Position numbers and translations under genes: made by a program
DNA from: Sinomicrobium oceani
Lineage (GTDB): Bacteria > Bacteroidota > Bacteroidia > Flavobacteriales > Flavobacteriaceae
Length of the DNA stretch: 64,000 nucleotides
Direction of reading: 5' to 3'
NCBI RefSeq assembly: GCF_900119185.1
Contig: NZ_FPJE01000001.1
Location: forward strand, 62,001 to 126,000
The notes under the pieces: model-generated
What the model saw: only the letters and a program-made list of their open reading frames with translations
What the model was told of the DNA's origin: nothing
Databases searched by the model: none
Shown: in pieces, positions 45,124-53,435 of the stretch
Layout of the letters: each line of letters starts with the position of its first letter
Position numbering within the stretch: position 1 is the first letter of the stretch

Positions 45124-46275
45124 ATGCACACCAATTCGACCATTACATTAAGTCTATCTGCTCTTAAAAAAAATATTACCTTTTTGAAAAGAACCTTTGG
45201 CAGGGATGTAAAAATATCATCCGTGGTTAAAGGTAATGCCTACGGACACGGTATACCGGAGTTTGTACGGATGGCCTCGCGTTGCGGCATCCGCCACTTC
45301 TCCGTATTTGATACGGACGAGGCAAAAAAAGTAAAAGAAGCAGCGACAAAGAACACGGAAATCATGATCATGGGATTTCTTCAAAACGAGGATATTCCCT
45401 GGGCCATTGCTCATGATGTCTCCTTTTTTGTCTTTGAAAAAGAACGTTTGCAACAGGCGGTCAGAGCTGCCAAAAAATCAGGTAAAAAAGCGGGGATTCA
45501 TATCGAAGTAGAAACAGGGATGAACCGTACCGGATTTGATTTACGCGAAATTCCCACCGTCATCCGCCTGTTGAAAAAAGAAAAGGAACACCTCGATTTC
45601 AAAGGACTCTGTACTCATTATGCAGGTGCCGAAAGCGTTGCCAATCACTATCGTGTTACGGAACAGATCGGGATGTATAAAAAAGTGTACACCATGTTCC
45701 AGAAAGAAGGGCTTGTACCGGAACTACGACATACGGCCTGCTCTGCCGCTGCCATGGTATATCCGGAGACCCGTATGGATATGGTCCGCATCGGCATTAT
45801 GCAATACGGGTTATGGCCCAGCCCGGAAACTTTTGTCAGTTTTCTGAACAAAAGAAAGATCAAAACCGATCCGTTACGCAGGGTCATCGCCTGGACCAGT
45901 GAAGTGATGAGTATCAAGGAAGTGAAATCGGGTGATTTTATCGGATATGGCACCTCCTTTATGGCCAAACAAAAAATGAAAATTGCCGTGGTGCCCGTCG
46001 GATACTCGCATGGGTACAGCCGCTCGCTGAGCAATCAGGGCCGGGTACTGATCCATGGCAGACGATGCGTCGTTGTCGGAAATGTAGGCATGAATATGAT
46101 GATTGTGGATGTGTCCGAACTCAAAGGTCTTAAAACGGGAGATGAAGTGGTGATGATCGGTAGCCAGGGACAGGACGACATGTCGGTAGCCTCCTTCGGT
46201 GATTACAGCAACCAGTTGAATTACGAATTGCTCTCCCGGCTCTCCAAAGATATCCCGAGAAAAACAGATGTCTGA
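45124..46275 (+). CDS. alr: Alanine racemase-family enzyme
   Basis: 383 residues. PLP fold-type III: SSVVKGNAYGHGIPEFVRMA carries the Schiff-base Lys, followed by VETGMNRTGFD, CTHYAGAESVANHYRVTEQI, MVRIGIMQYGLWPSPETF, IGYGTSFMAKQKMKIAVVPV with the second catalytic Tyr, GYSHGYSRSLSNQGRVLIHG and VGNVGMNMMIVDVSELK. Only about 25 bp separates the fold from the usual Alr family in length. It is coupled with the M20 gene. It could be a broad-specificity amino acid racemase rather than the sole cell-wall enzyme; Bacteroidota often carry another Alr fused to MurF. Confidence 0.88.
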   Translation: MHTNSTITLSLSALKKNITFLKRTFGRDVKISSVVKGNAYGHGIPEFVRMASRCGIRHFSVFDTDEAKKVKEAATKNTEIMIMGFLQNEDIPWAIAHDVSFFVFEKERLQQAVRAAKKSGKKAGIHIEVETGMNRTGFDLREIPTVIRLLKKEKEHLDFKGLCTHYAGAESVANHYRVTEQIGMYKKVYTMFQKEGLVPELRHTACSAAAMVYPETRMDMVRIGIMQYGLWPSPETFVSFLNKRKIKTDPLRRVIAWTSEVMSIKEVKSGDFIGYGTSFMAKQKMKIAVVPVGYSHGYSRSLSNQGRVLIHGRRCVVVGNVGMNMMIVDVSELKGLKTGDEVVMIGSQGQDDMSVASFGDYSNQLNYELLSRLSKDIPRKTDV

Positions 46276-46318
46276 AAATGTGCCGGTTAACTATTTTCAT
46301 GTAACTTTTTAGGGCTGT

Positions 46319-46672
46319 ATGTCAAACGGTTCGGCTATGGAAGAAAAGATCAGGTCATTTGCGGAGTTTTACAGGTTTTACCTCACCGAACACCGGAATA
46401 AAACCAGCCGTATATTGCACTTTACAGGAACCTTTCTTACCCTGATTCTCGTTGTGGTCTTTCTCGCTACGGGAGGAGGCTGGGCATGGGTGCTGGTTCC
46501 GGTAACGGGCTACGGATTTGCCTGGGCAGGCCATGCCTTTTTTGAAAAAAACAAACCGGCCACCTTTAAATATCCCTTGTGGAGCCTGGTTTCGGATTTC
46601 AGGCTCTTCTTTGAGATCCTTAGCGGAAAGTGTTCCTTTGATAGTCGTAAAGACTCCACACCATATCGGTAA
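46319..46672 (+). CDS. Mpo1-like (DUF962) membrane protein
   Basis: 117 residues; either Met1 or Met7 could start it. The DUF962 opening SFAEFYRFYLTEHRNKTSRI is followed by LHFTGTFLTLILVVVFLATG, GYGFAWAGHAFFEKNKPATF and KYPLWSLVSDFRLFFEILSG. The yeast relative Mpo1 is a dioxygenase in phytosphingosine degradation that uses conserved His residues; HR, LHFTG and GHAFFE here could supply them. Bacterial function is not settled. Confidence 0.88.
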   Translation: MSNGSAMEEKIRSFAEFYRFYLTEHRNKTSRILHFTGTFLTLILVVVFLATGGGWAWVLVPVTGYGFAWAGHAFFEKNKPATFKYPLWSLVSDFRLFFEILSGKCSFDSRKDSTPYR

Positions 46673-46699
46673 TCCGGGAAATACCCCGGCAACAATACA

Positions 46700-47155
46700 T
46701 CACGACTTTACCCGTACCGTCCATTCGAAATTAAAAGCAGAGACCACATCGTCCTGTTCGTCCTTACCTATGGCCTGCATCCAGAAGGTCTGCCCTTCTC
46801 CGGTTTCCATCGTCTTGCGGAGTGCTTCTTCGATACGTTCCCCGTCGTTACAGGTAAAAGTGATCTTTCCCTTGGCCTTTTTGGAAAAATTAGCATTGTT
46901 ATTGGCCACAAGCATAGATATTTTTTTCCCCGTGGCCTGTATTTTGGTCATCACCATAGCGCCCGTAGCCAACTCCGCAGCCATACCCTGTACCGCCCAG
47001 AACATCGATCGGAAAGGATTCTGATTAATCCAGCGGTGACGAACGGTAACTACACAGCTTTTCTCATCTATATGTTTTACCCGCACCCCGCACCACCAGG
47101 CCGAGGGGAGTTTGAACATGATAAAGGTATTCAGTTTCCTGGGAGAAATCGTCAT
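46700..47155 (-). CDS. DUF4442 hotdog-fold thioesterase-like protein
   Basis: 151 residues. Family features: FIMFKLPSAWWCGVRVKHID, CVVTVRHRWINQNPFRSMFW, AVQGMAAELATGAMVMTKIQ and KISMLVANNNANFSKKAKGK. The NPFxSMFW...AAE arrangement is the hotdog helix. It is probably an acyl-CoA or acyl-ACP binding or thioesterase protein; the substrate is unknown. It converges with the Mpo1-like gene 27 bp away. Confidence 0.88.
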   Translation of the reverse strand: MTISPRKLNTFIMFKLPSAWWCGVRVKHIDEKSCVVTVRHRWINQNPFRSMFWAVQGMAAELATGAMVMTKIQATGKKISMLVANNNANFSKKAKGKITFTCNDGERIEEALRKTMETGEGQTFWMQAIGKDEQDDVVSAFNFEWTVRVKS

Positions 47156-47350
47156 ATTCCGTTTTTTACGGACAAGATATTGAAAATATCGTTATACCGA
47201 AAAAGATTGTTTTATTCCTATCTGAAAAATCAGCAAAAACACCGTAAAAACAAGGCTTCCCGGCTTCCTTAAGCTGCCCCTTTCACTCTAAATAAACAAC
47301 ATATCTACCGATTACACATGTTAATATTATGTTAATTTTAAGTACTATGT

Positions 47351-47383
47351 TTTGCATAATACCTTCTTTTGGATATATATTTG
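47351..47383 (+). promoter_or_regulatory. Bacteroidota-type promoter for the DUF4870-PadR-PspC-GIN group
   Basis: TTTG (47351-47354), a 21-bp spacer, then TATATTTG (47376-47383), both exact to consensus. The start would be near 47389, about 14 nt ahead of the DUF4870 ATG. Confidence 0.7.
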
Positions 47384-47402
47384 CATAAGAAAATAATAGG
47401 TT

Positions 47403-47873
47403 ATGGAATCGACTATCACACAAAACCATAGAAATGTAGCCGCATTAATACATGCTTCTACCTTCTCCAAGTATCTTGTTCCTTTCGGAAACTTCTTATT
47501 GCCCCTCGTATTCTGGATGTCCAATAAGAAGAGCTCTCCTTTTGTGGAATATCACGGTAAGCAGGCCATCAATTTCCAGGTTAGCATTTTGCTTTATAAC
47601 ATAGCCCTGGGAATCACGGCCATTCCTCTTGCTCTGTTTACAGCGTGGGATTTTGCGAGTTTCAATTTTATCGGGGGCATGGATACGATCAACATCCAAA
47701 CCGGACTCGACAGTATATTCAACCACGGCGAACATTTCTTACTGTGGGGTGTATATGGCATTCTCTACCTTTCGCTTTTTCTGCTCAACGTGATCTGTAC
47801 GATCATCGCGGCGATGAAGGCTCATGAAGGCCTGGCATACCGATATCCTATGACTGTTAATTTCATCCGTTAG
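47403..47873 (+). CDS. DUF4870-family membrane protein
   Basis: 156 residues with about four TM segments. It opens NVAALIHASTFSKYLVPFGN, then FLLPLVFWMSNKKSSPFVEY and HGKQAINFQVSILLYNIALG, the DUF4870 hallmark (HGKQAINFQ). The C-terminal part holds ICTIIAAMKAHEGLAYRYPM. Function unknown. It is the first gene of an operon with a PadR regulator, PspC-like protein and GIN lipoprotein. Confidence 0.93.
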   Translation: MESTITQNHRNVAALIHASTFSKYLVPFGNFLLPLVFWMSNKKSSPFVEYHGKQAINFQVSILLYNIALGITAIPLALFTAWDFASFNFIGGMDTINIQTGLDSIFNHGEHFLLWGVYGILYLSLFLLNVICTIIAAMKAHEGLAYRYPMTVNFIR

Positions 47874-47876
47874 ACC

Positions 47877-47936
47877 ATCAATCATCATCATACCATCATC
47901 AAAAAACGAACAGTTAATTAAAGCATTTATGAACTC
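47877..47936 (+). promoter_or_regulatory. ATCATC-repeat and AAAAAACGAACAG leader before padR
   Basis: The DUF4870-padR gap contains several ATCATC units (about 47880-47900) directly followed by AAAAAACGAACAG. The same two-part layout precedes the GIN gene in this operon. It may act in translation initiation or mark a 5' leader; no function is demonstrated. Confidence 0.35.
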
Positions 47937-48281
47937 ATGAACATTGAAAACACAAAAGCGCAGATGCGTAAGGGAGTTCTGGAATACTGCATTTTGTCCA
48001 TTCTTCGGGATAAGGACAAATATGCCTCGGAAATACTGGAAACCCTGAAAGACGCAAAAATGCTGGTAGTGGAGGGCACGATATACCCGCTGCTAACCCG
48101 GTTGAAAAATGCAGGGCTGCTCAATTACCGTTGGGAAGAATCAACTTCCGGTCCTCCCAGAAAGTATTACACCCTGACGGATACGGGAAAACTATTTCTC
48201 AACGAACTCTCTTCCACCTGGGAAGAACTGCACAATGCTGTAACTATTGTAACAAGCCAAAAAACCTCAGATAATGAATAA
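47937..48281 (+). CDS. PadR-family transcriptional regulator
   Basis: 114 residues. PadR winged helix: QMRKGVLEYCILSILRDKDK, YASEILETLKDAKMLVVEGT, IYPLLTRLKNAGLLNYRWEE and STSGPPRKYYTLTDTGKLFL. Its stop overlaps the PspC start by 8 bp, so translation is coupled. It probably represses its own operon and responds to envelope stress or small ligands, by analogy with other PadR-PspC pairs; this is inference. Confidence 0.95.
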   Translation: MNIENTKAQMRKGVLEYCILSILRDKDKYASEILETLKDAKMLVVEGTIYPLLTRLKNAGLLNYRWEESTSGPPRKYYTLTDTGKLFLNELSSTWEELHNAVTIVTSQKTSDNE

Positions 48282-50046
48282 GACAACAAATATAAATCTC
48301 GGCGGACTCTTCTTCCACATCGATGAGGATGCCTATATAAAACTCCGGAATTACCTCGAGGCTATAAAACGATCTTTTACCAGCTCCGAGGGCAGTGATG
48401 AGATCATTGCGGACATCGAAGCCAGGATTGCCGAGCTTTTTTCGGAAAAGATCAAGAACGAAAGACAGGTCATCGGGGTGTCGGAAGTCGATGAAGTTAT
48501 CACTATTATGGGGCAACCGGAAGATTATCTCGTAGATGATGAGATCTTCGAAGACGAGCCTAAAAGGAAAAGTTCTTCCTCCTCTTCTTCACAGGCATCT
48601 TCCACCCAAAGAAAAGCAGGTAAAAAACTCTTCCGCGATCCCGATGACAAATATATCGGCGGGGTTTCTTCCGGATTGGGACATTATCTCGGGGTAGATG
48701 CGTTATGGATACGACTGTTATGGGTGTTTCTTGTCGTCGCCGGTGTAGGATCGGGGATTCTGATCTATATATTGTTATGGATACTTGTGCCGGAAGCCAC
48801 CACGACTTCGCAAAAGCTCGCCATGAAAGGGGAACCTGTAAACATCAGCAACATCGAAAAAAAGGTGAGAGAGGGTTTTACGGAAGTCTCCGAAAAGGTT
48901 AAAAACGTAGATTATAAGAAAGTGGGAAACCGGGTAAAGTCGAGTTCCAGGACTTTCTTTGATTTCCTCGGTGACACCATGGGCGTACTGCTCAATGTCA
49001 TAGCCAAATTCATAGGGATCATCATCATTCTATGTGCCGCCGGGGTTATCATCGGGTTATTCATCGGGCTGTTTACCTTCGGATCTACAGGGTTGATCGA
49101 AGGCCCCTGGAGCTATTATATCGAAGTGCACAATGCCACGGGAATTCCCGTATGGGCAGTATCTGTCATGGCTTTCTTTGCCATCGGAATTCCGTTCTTC
49201 TTCCTGTTCCTGCTCGGCCTGAAAATCCTGGTCAACAACCTGAAATCCATTGGCAATACGGCAAAATATGTACTGCTTGCCCTTTGGATATTGGCTGTGA
49301 TAGGACTTACCGCACTGGGGATCAAACAGGCTACGGAGCAGGCTTTCACCGCGAGTTCCACAGAAATGCGTAAACTCCCCTCCCCGGTTTCGGATACCTT
49401 ATGGTTCCGTGCCGAAAGCTATGACTCCTGGGATGACAGGTACTATCACGACCGGTTTGATATTGTTATGAAAGACGACTCCCGAAAACTGTATCTCGAA
49501 GCTGTCAGGATCAATTTTAAGGCCTCTGAAGATAGTACAGGAACGGTTAAGATACTGAAAAGTGCAGAAAGCAGCAGTTATGACAAGGCGCGGGAAAAGG
49601 CATCCGGTATAGCATACGATTACGCCATGAAAAACAACACCCTTTACTTTCATGACTATTTGCTTACCGATTACGCCAATAAATACAGGAACCAGGAAGT
49701 AAAGATCACTGTTGCGCTTCCGACCGGTACGGTGATCTACCTCGATCCTTCGATACAGCGGAAATTAGGTTCTGACCATGCCAACAATATGAGGTATGCT
49801 ACCTATGACATGGCCAACCATTTCTGGAAGATCGGAAAAAACGAATTGATCTGCCTGGACTGCGAAACCGAAGAGATTCCTGATGAAGATATGAAAGAGG
49901 AACCTCATGACAATGACAGGATCAGGATCGACTCGGAGGGGATCGATATCGATATCAAGGATGAAAACGGGGAGAATTTTAAAATGAAAATTGACCGTGA
50001 GGGAATACAGATCAAAGCCGGAACCAAAAAAGACACGGTGATATAA
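48274..50046 (+). CDS. PspC-domain membrane protein with large C-terminal region
   Basis: 590 residues. An N-terminal cytoplasmic segment of about 100 residues (INLGGLFFHIDEDAYIKLRN) ends in a Ser-rich linker. The PspC domain follows: KLFRDPDDKYIGGVSSGLGH, YLGVDALWIRLLWVFLVVAG, VGSGILIYILLWILVPEATT. Several more TM helices span about 250-370. A C-terminal region of about 220 residues is acidic, ending with DNDRIRIDSEGIDIDIKDEN. PspC is the membrane sensor of phage-shock responses; this longer architecture is common in Bacteroidota. It overlaps padR. Confidence 0.93.
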   Translation: MNKTTNINLGGLFFHIDEDAYIKLRNYLEAIKRSFTSSEGSDEIIADIEARIAELFSEKIKNERQVIGVSEVDEVITIMGQPEDYLVDDEIFEDEPKRKSSSSSSSQASSTQRKAGKKLFRDPDDKYIGGVSSGLGHYLGVDALWIRLLWVFLVVAGVGSGILIYILLWILVPEATTTSQKLAMKGEPVNISNIEKKVREGFTEVSEKVKNVDYKKVGNRVKSSSRTFFDFLGDTMGVLLNVIAKFIGIIIILCAAGVIIGLFIGLFTFGSTGLIEGPWSYYIEVHNATGIPVWAVSVMAFFAIGIPFFFLFLLGLKILVNNLKSIGNTAKYVLLALWILAVIGLTALGIKQATEQAFTASSTEMRKLPSPVSDTLWFRAESYDSWDDRYYHDRFDIVMKDDSRKLYLEAVRINFKASEDSTGTVKILKSAESSSYDKAREKASGIAYDYAMKNNTLYFHDYLLTDYANKYRNQEVKITVALPTGTVIYLDPSIQRKLGSDHANNMRYATYDMANHFWKIGKNELICLDCETEEIPDEDMKEEPHDNDRIRIDSEGIDIDIKDENGENFKMKIDREGIQIKAGTKKDTVI

Positions 50047-50129
50047 CAGTTCATCTGCCAAATTATACAACTCAGAAAAAAATATTATAACTACCGGATA
50101 AAACAGAACAACTTTGTAAGCACAATAAG

Positions 50130-50183
50130 CAATCAATAATCATCTATCATCAACATCATCTATCAACCAAAAAACGAACAGCT
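50130..50183 (+). promoter_or_regulatory. ATCATC-repeat and AAAAAACGAACAG leader before the GIN gene
   Basis: Repeated ATCATC/ATCAAC units run up to AAAAAACGAACAG at 50169-50181, two bases before the ATG. It shares the last 13 bases with the leader before padR (47901-47913). Confidence 0.35.
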
Positions 50184-50906
50184 ATGACCACAATCGTAAA
50201 ATTACTCATCGCAGCAGCACTATCCCTCTTTCTCTCTTCCTGCCAGTTTAATATCGCAGGTGTATCGGGAAACGGGAACGTACAAACTGAAAAAAGAACC
50301 TCCGTTGCGGACGGATTTACTTCCGTAAAAGCCAGCCACGGGCTCGATGTTTATATCCGGCAGGAAAATACTTTTGAGGTTACGGTAGAAGCCGACGAAA
50401 ACCTCCTGGAGCTTATCCGTACCGAAGTAGAAGGCAACGAGCTCCACATCTATGCCAAAAAAAGCATTGGAAATGCCAAGGCTAAAAAAATATATGTCAG
50501 CGCTCCGAAAATAGAAGGTATTACCTCCTCCAGCGGCGCCGATATTATTGTGGAAAACCTACTGAAAAGCGATAAACTGGAACTGAAATCTTCCAGTGGC
50601 AGTGATATTGTCGTGGAAACGCATGCCGATTATGTTTCCTGCGACAGCAGCAGCGGATCGGATATCCGGATCAAGGGAGAAGCCAACACACTCGATGCCG
50701 AGGCGAGCAGTGGGAGCGCTGTCAGGGCCAGGGATCTTAAAGTAGCCAAATGCAAGGCCAGAGCCAGCAGCGGGGGCGATGTATATATCCATGTTACCGA
50801 AGACCTGGTCGCCGATGCCAGCAGTGGCGGTAATGTCCGGTATTCCGGTAACCCCAAGTCCGTGTCTTCCGGAAAATCCGTATCCGGAAATGTGAGCAAA
50901 GACTAA
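50184..50906 (+). CDS. GIN-domain (DUF2807) putative auto-transporter adhesin-like lipoprotein
   Basis: 240 residues. The signal ends SLFLSSC (lipobox), followed by QFNIAGVSGNGNVQTEKRTS. A right-handed beta-helix is suggested by repeated short turns with the motif SSG or SSGS: GITSSSGADIIVENLL, LKSSSGSDIVVET, CDSSSGSDIRI, AEASSGSAVRA, ARASSGGDVYI, ADASSGGNVRYSG. GIN-domain proteins lie beside PspC genes in many Bacteroidota; the biochemical role is unknown. Confidence 0.92.
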   Translation: MTTIVKLLIAAALSLFLSSCQFNIAGVSGNGNVQTEKRTSVADGFTSVKASHGLDVYIRQENTFEVTVEADENLLELIRTEVEGNELHIYAKKSIGNAKAKKIYVSAPKIEGITSSSGADIIVENLLKSDKLELKSSSGSDIVVETHADYVSCDSSSGSDIRIKGEANTLDAEASSGSAVRARDLKVAKCKARASSGGDVYIHVTEDLVADASSGGNVRYSGNPKSVSSGKSVSGNVSKD

Positions 50907-50926
50907 TTTTTTTATCAAATATAATC

Positions 50927-50966
50927 AGGCATGATTCTCCGGTGGAGTTCATGCCTTTTGTTTTTT
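50927..50966 (+). terminator. Terminator after the GIN gene
   Basis: AGGCATGA (50927-50934) pairs with TCATGCCT (50949-50956); an inner CTCC-GGT-GGAG stem stacks inside. It is followed by TTTGTTTTTT. It ends the stress operon and abuts the lnt stop at 50965. Confidence 0.75.
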
Positions 50967-52557
50967 ACAATGCCTGCGGTTTCTTCTTTCCCAGAGCGAA
51001 AAGAAGGATGAGTCCGGCTATCATCACCCCCAAACGTGCTATATAATCGCCGTATTTCACATAAAAAGTGAGTTTTTCATTCATTGCTATTTCTCCCCTA
51101 AGGGTCCCCCGGGTATCATAAGCAAGGGTTTGCAGGATATCCCCCCTGGGATTGATAAATGCAGATATCCCCGTATTGGCACTCCGGGCAACACTGCGCC
51201 GTGTTTCTATGGCTCTCAACCTTGCGTAACTGAGATGCTGCTTATGTCCCTGTGAATTGCTCCACCAGCCATCGTTGGTTATTATGGCCAGGAAATCTGC
51301 TCCTTTATGGATATAACCGGTGACGAATTCGCCGTATATGGATTCATAACAGATGACCGGAGCGGCTTCTCCGCTTTCCGAAGTAAATACGGACCGTTCA
51401 TCCTGCACCGCACGCGAGGATATGCTCCCACCAAGGTCGATCATAATATTACCCAATACAGGTTCGAGAATACTCCTGAACGGAAAGTGCTCTACACCCA
51501 CCACCAGTTTGGATTTGATATAAAACTGCAGACTATCGGTCTTATTGATCTGCACGGCCGCATTATAGGCATCATACCATCCGCCCCCGCGTATTTTATT
51601 GGCTGTAGGTGTCGGATGTTCCGGACCGGTATAGCGCCTGTAAAAATCGGCCCCGGTGATAATCTGTAAACGGGGATGCTTTACGGCAAACTGTTGCAGG
51701 ATCATTTTACCCTGAGACCTTCCGAAACCATCTATGTTCACGCCTTCCGAAAGTGTGGTCTCGGGAGCAATCAGGTAGTCTGTATTTTCATCGACGACAG
51801 CTTCTGCCATCCGGACCATATTTGTTGCCGTGGTTTTGTTCCGCAACTCATATTTTTCACTATACGGATCCACATTGGGTTGCAGGAGTACGACCTCAGC
51901 CTTGTTTTCGGGCTCCTTATAACTACTGTACAGAAAAAGAGATATAATAACAGGGATGGCTATAACCAGTACATTTCCCGCGATACCACGGGTAAGCCGT
52001 TTTTTATCCCTGCTTTGTAGATAGCCTCCCACGGTTAGAAATATTCCGATATTGACTATCCATATCCAAAGACTTCCCCCGAAGGTCCCGGTGTACTCAT
52101 ACCACTGTATCCAGGCGGGATACTCGGAAAATCCATTACCGAGGTTCAGCCAGGGCCAGGAAAAATCCCAGTTGAGATGAAATTTTTCAAAGGCCATCCA
52201 CAAAGCCGGTAAAAACACCAGGTGTATTTTCGGCGGCAGTTTTCGCGCTACGAGATGATACATCCAGAACACCAGCGTCATCAGCAGAGAATTAACAACT
52301 ATGGCAAATGTCATACCGAATGGCGTCGAATACCATATCCACCATGTCGTGATACTATTCCAGACCAGAAAAGTCAGGTAGGCATGTCCGAACACCTTTT
52401 GTCCTTTCCGGGGCTTCCCGGACATCCGGATATTTTTTTCGGCAAGAAGTAAAGGCACAAAAGCCGTGAAAAGCAATAGCGGGATGCCATAAACAGGCCA
52501 TCCGGCGGCAAGTAATAATCCTGAGCACAAGGCCAGAACCAAATTATTTTTTGTCAT
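50965..52557 (-). CDS. lnt: Apolipoprotein N-acyltransferase
   Basis: 530 residues. N-acylates the lipid-modified Cys of lipoproteins in the inner membrane. About six TM helices precede a nitrilase-like domain. The catalytic triad is placed in YLIAPETTLSEGVN (Glu), YIKSKLVVGVEHFPFRSILE (Lys) and APVICYESIYGEFV (Cys). AIITNDGWWSNSQGHKQHLS and RLRAIETRRSVARSANTGIS are also typical. Several lipoprotein genes in this window depend on it. Confidence 0.95.
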   Translation of the reverse strand: MTKNNLVLALCSGLLLAAGWPVYGIPLLLFTAFVPLLLAEKNIRMSGKPRKGQKVFGHAYLTFLVWNSITTWWIWYSTPFGMTFAIVVNSLLMTLVFWMYHLVARKLPPKIHLVFLPALWMAFEKFHLNWDFSWPWLNLGNGFSEYPAWIQWYEYTGTFGGSLWIWIVNIGIFLTVGGYLQSRDKKRLTRGIAGNVLVIAIPVIISLFLYSSYKEPENKAEVVLLQPNVDPYSEKYELRNKTTATNMVRMAEAVVDENTDYLIAPETTLSEGVNIDGFGRSQGKMILQQFAVKHPRLQIITGADFYRRYTGPEHPTPTANKIRGGGWYDAYNAAVQINKTDSLQFYIKSKLVVGVEHFPFRSILEPVLGNIMIDLGGSISSRAVQDERSVFTSESGEAAPVICYESIYGEFVTGYIHKGADFLAIITNDGWWSNSQGHKQHLSYARLRAIETRRSVARSANTGISAFINPRGDILQTLAYDTRGTLRGEIAMNEKLTFYVKYGDYIARLGVMIAGLILLFALGKKKPQAL

Positions 52558-52617
52558 CTTTACGGTATTTCGGGTCCGGCAGGAACCTTAGACTATATAT
52601 AATAAGGCAAGTTACCA

Positions 52618-52634
52618 AAGTTTGGTCAAACTTA
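52618..52634. promoter_or_regulatory. Palindrome and -7 box in the lnt/pssA divergent region
   Basis: AAGTTTG (52618-52624) and CAAACTT (52627-52633) form a perfect inverted repeat with a 2-bp centre. The plus-strand CAAACTTA (52627-52634) reads TAAGTTTG on the minus strand, an exact TAnnTTTG box facing lnt. An operator overlapping the lnt promoter is possible. Confidence 0.4.
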
Positions 52635-52683
52635 TACTAAAATACTATTAATCTCGTATTTTTACCGAAACATTCTATTTCTT

Positions 52684-53424
52684 ATGAAGAAACATATTCC
52701 GAATATTCTTACGCTGCTCAACCTTTTTTGCGGAACCGTAGCTGTCATATATGCTGTAAACGGACAGACCGGGATTGCTGCCTTTTTTGTTTTTCTCGGT
52801 ATATTTTTCGATTTTTTTGACGGTTTTGCCGCCCGTAAACTGCATGTACAGAGCGACATCGGGCTCCAGCTGGACTCTCTTGCCGACATGGTCACCAGCG
52901 GCGTGGTTCCGGGAATGGTAATGTACCACCTGTTACAGCTGAGCCTTGATCCGGGATCGTGGGGACAGGGCATCCGTGTAGACCTTTCTTCTCCCCAGGG
53001 CTTTATACCTTTTACAGGATTATTTATTACCCTGGCCTCGGCATACAGGCTGGCTAAATTTAATATCGACGATGATCAGCAGACTTCTTTTACAGGCCTG
53101 CCTACTCCTGCCAATACATTATTCATACTCTCACTTCCACTCATACTGATTTACCAGGAAAGCGAACTGGCATTTTCTCTGATCCGAAACACATGGGTGC
53201 TCATCATTCTTACATTTATCAGTTGTTATATCCTCAATGCCAAAGTAAAACTGTTCGCCCTGAAGTTCAAGAACTGGGGATTCCGGGAAAATGCAATAAA
53301 GTATGTTTTCCTGTTATCGTGTATCGTTCTGCTTGTCCTGCTACGGTTTGCCGCCATCCCCGTCATTATATTATCGTACATCATCGTTTCGGTAGCTACC
53401 AACAAAAAAACCGGAGCCGTTTAG
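52684..53424 (+). CDS. pssA: CDP-diacylglycerol--serine O-phosphatidyltransferase
   Basis: 246 residues with about seven TM segments. The CDP-alcohol motif is split across FFDFFDGFAARKLHVQSDIG and LQLDSLADMVTSGVVPGMVM, matching D-G-x2-A-R-x8-G-x3-D-x3-D. The opening KKHIPNILTLLNLFCGTVAV and GLPTPANTLFILSLPL are typical of the PssA branch rather than PgsA. It makes phosphatidylserine for phosphatidylethanolamine synthesis. Confidence 0.92.
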   Translation: MKKHIPNILTLLNLFCGTVAVIYAVNGQTGIAAFFVFLGIFFDFFDGFAARKLHVQSDIGLQLDSLADMVTSGVVPGMVMYHLLQLSLDPGSWGQGIRVDLSSPQGFIPFTGLFITLASAYRLAKFNIDDDQQTSFTGLPTPANTLFILSLPLILIYQESELAFSLIRNTWVLIILTFISCYILNAKVKLFALKFKNWGFRENAIKYVFLLSCIVLLVLLRFAAIPVIILSYIIVSVATNKKTGAV

Positions 53425-53435
53425 AAAAAACGGGA

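Noticed and set aside
47877-47900. ATCATC tract as a CRISPR or microsatellite
   Set aside because: Units are short and irregular with no spacers; it is better read as a leader tract.
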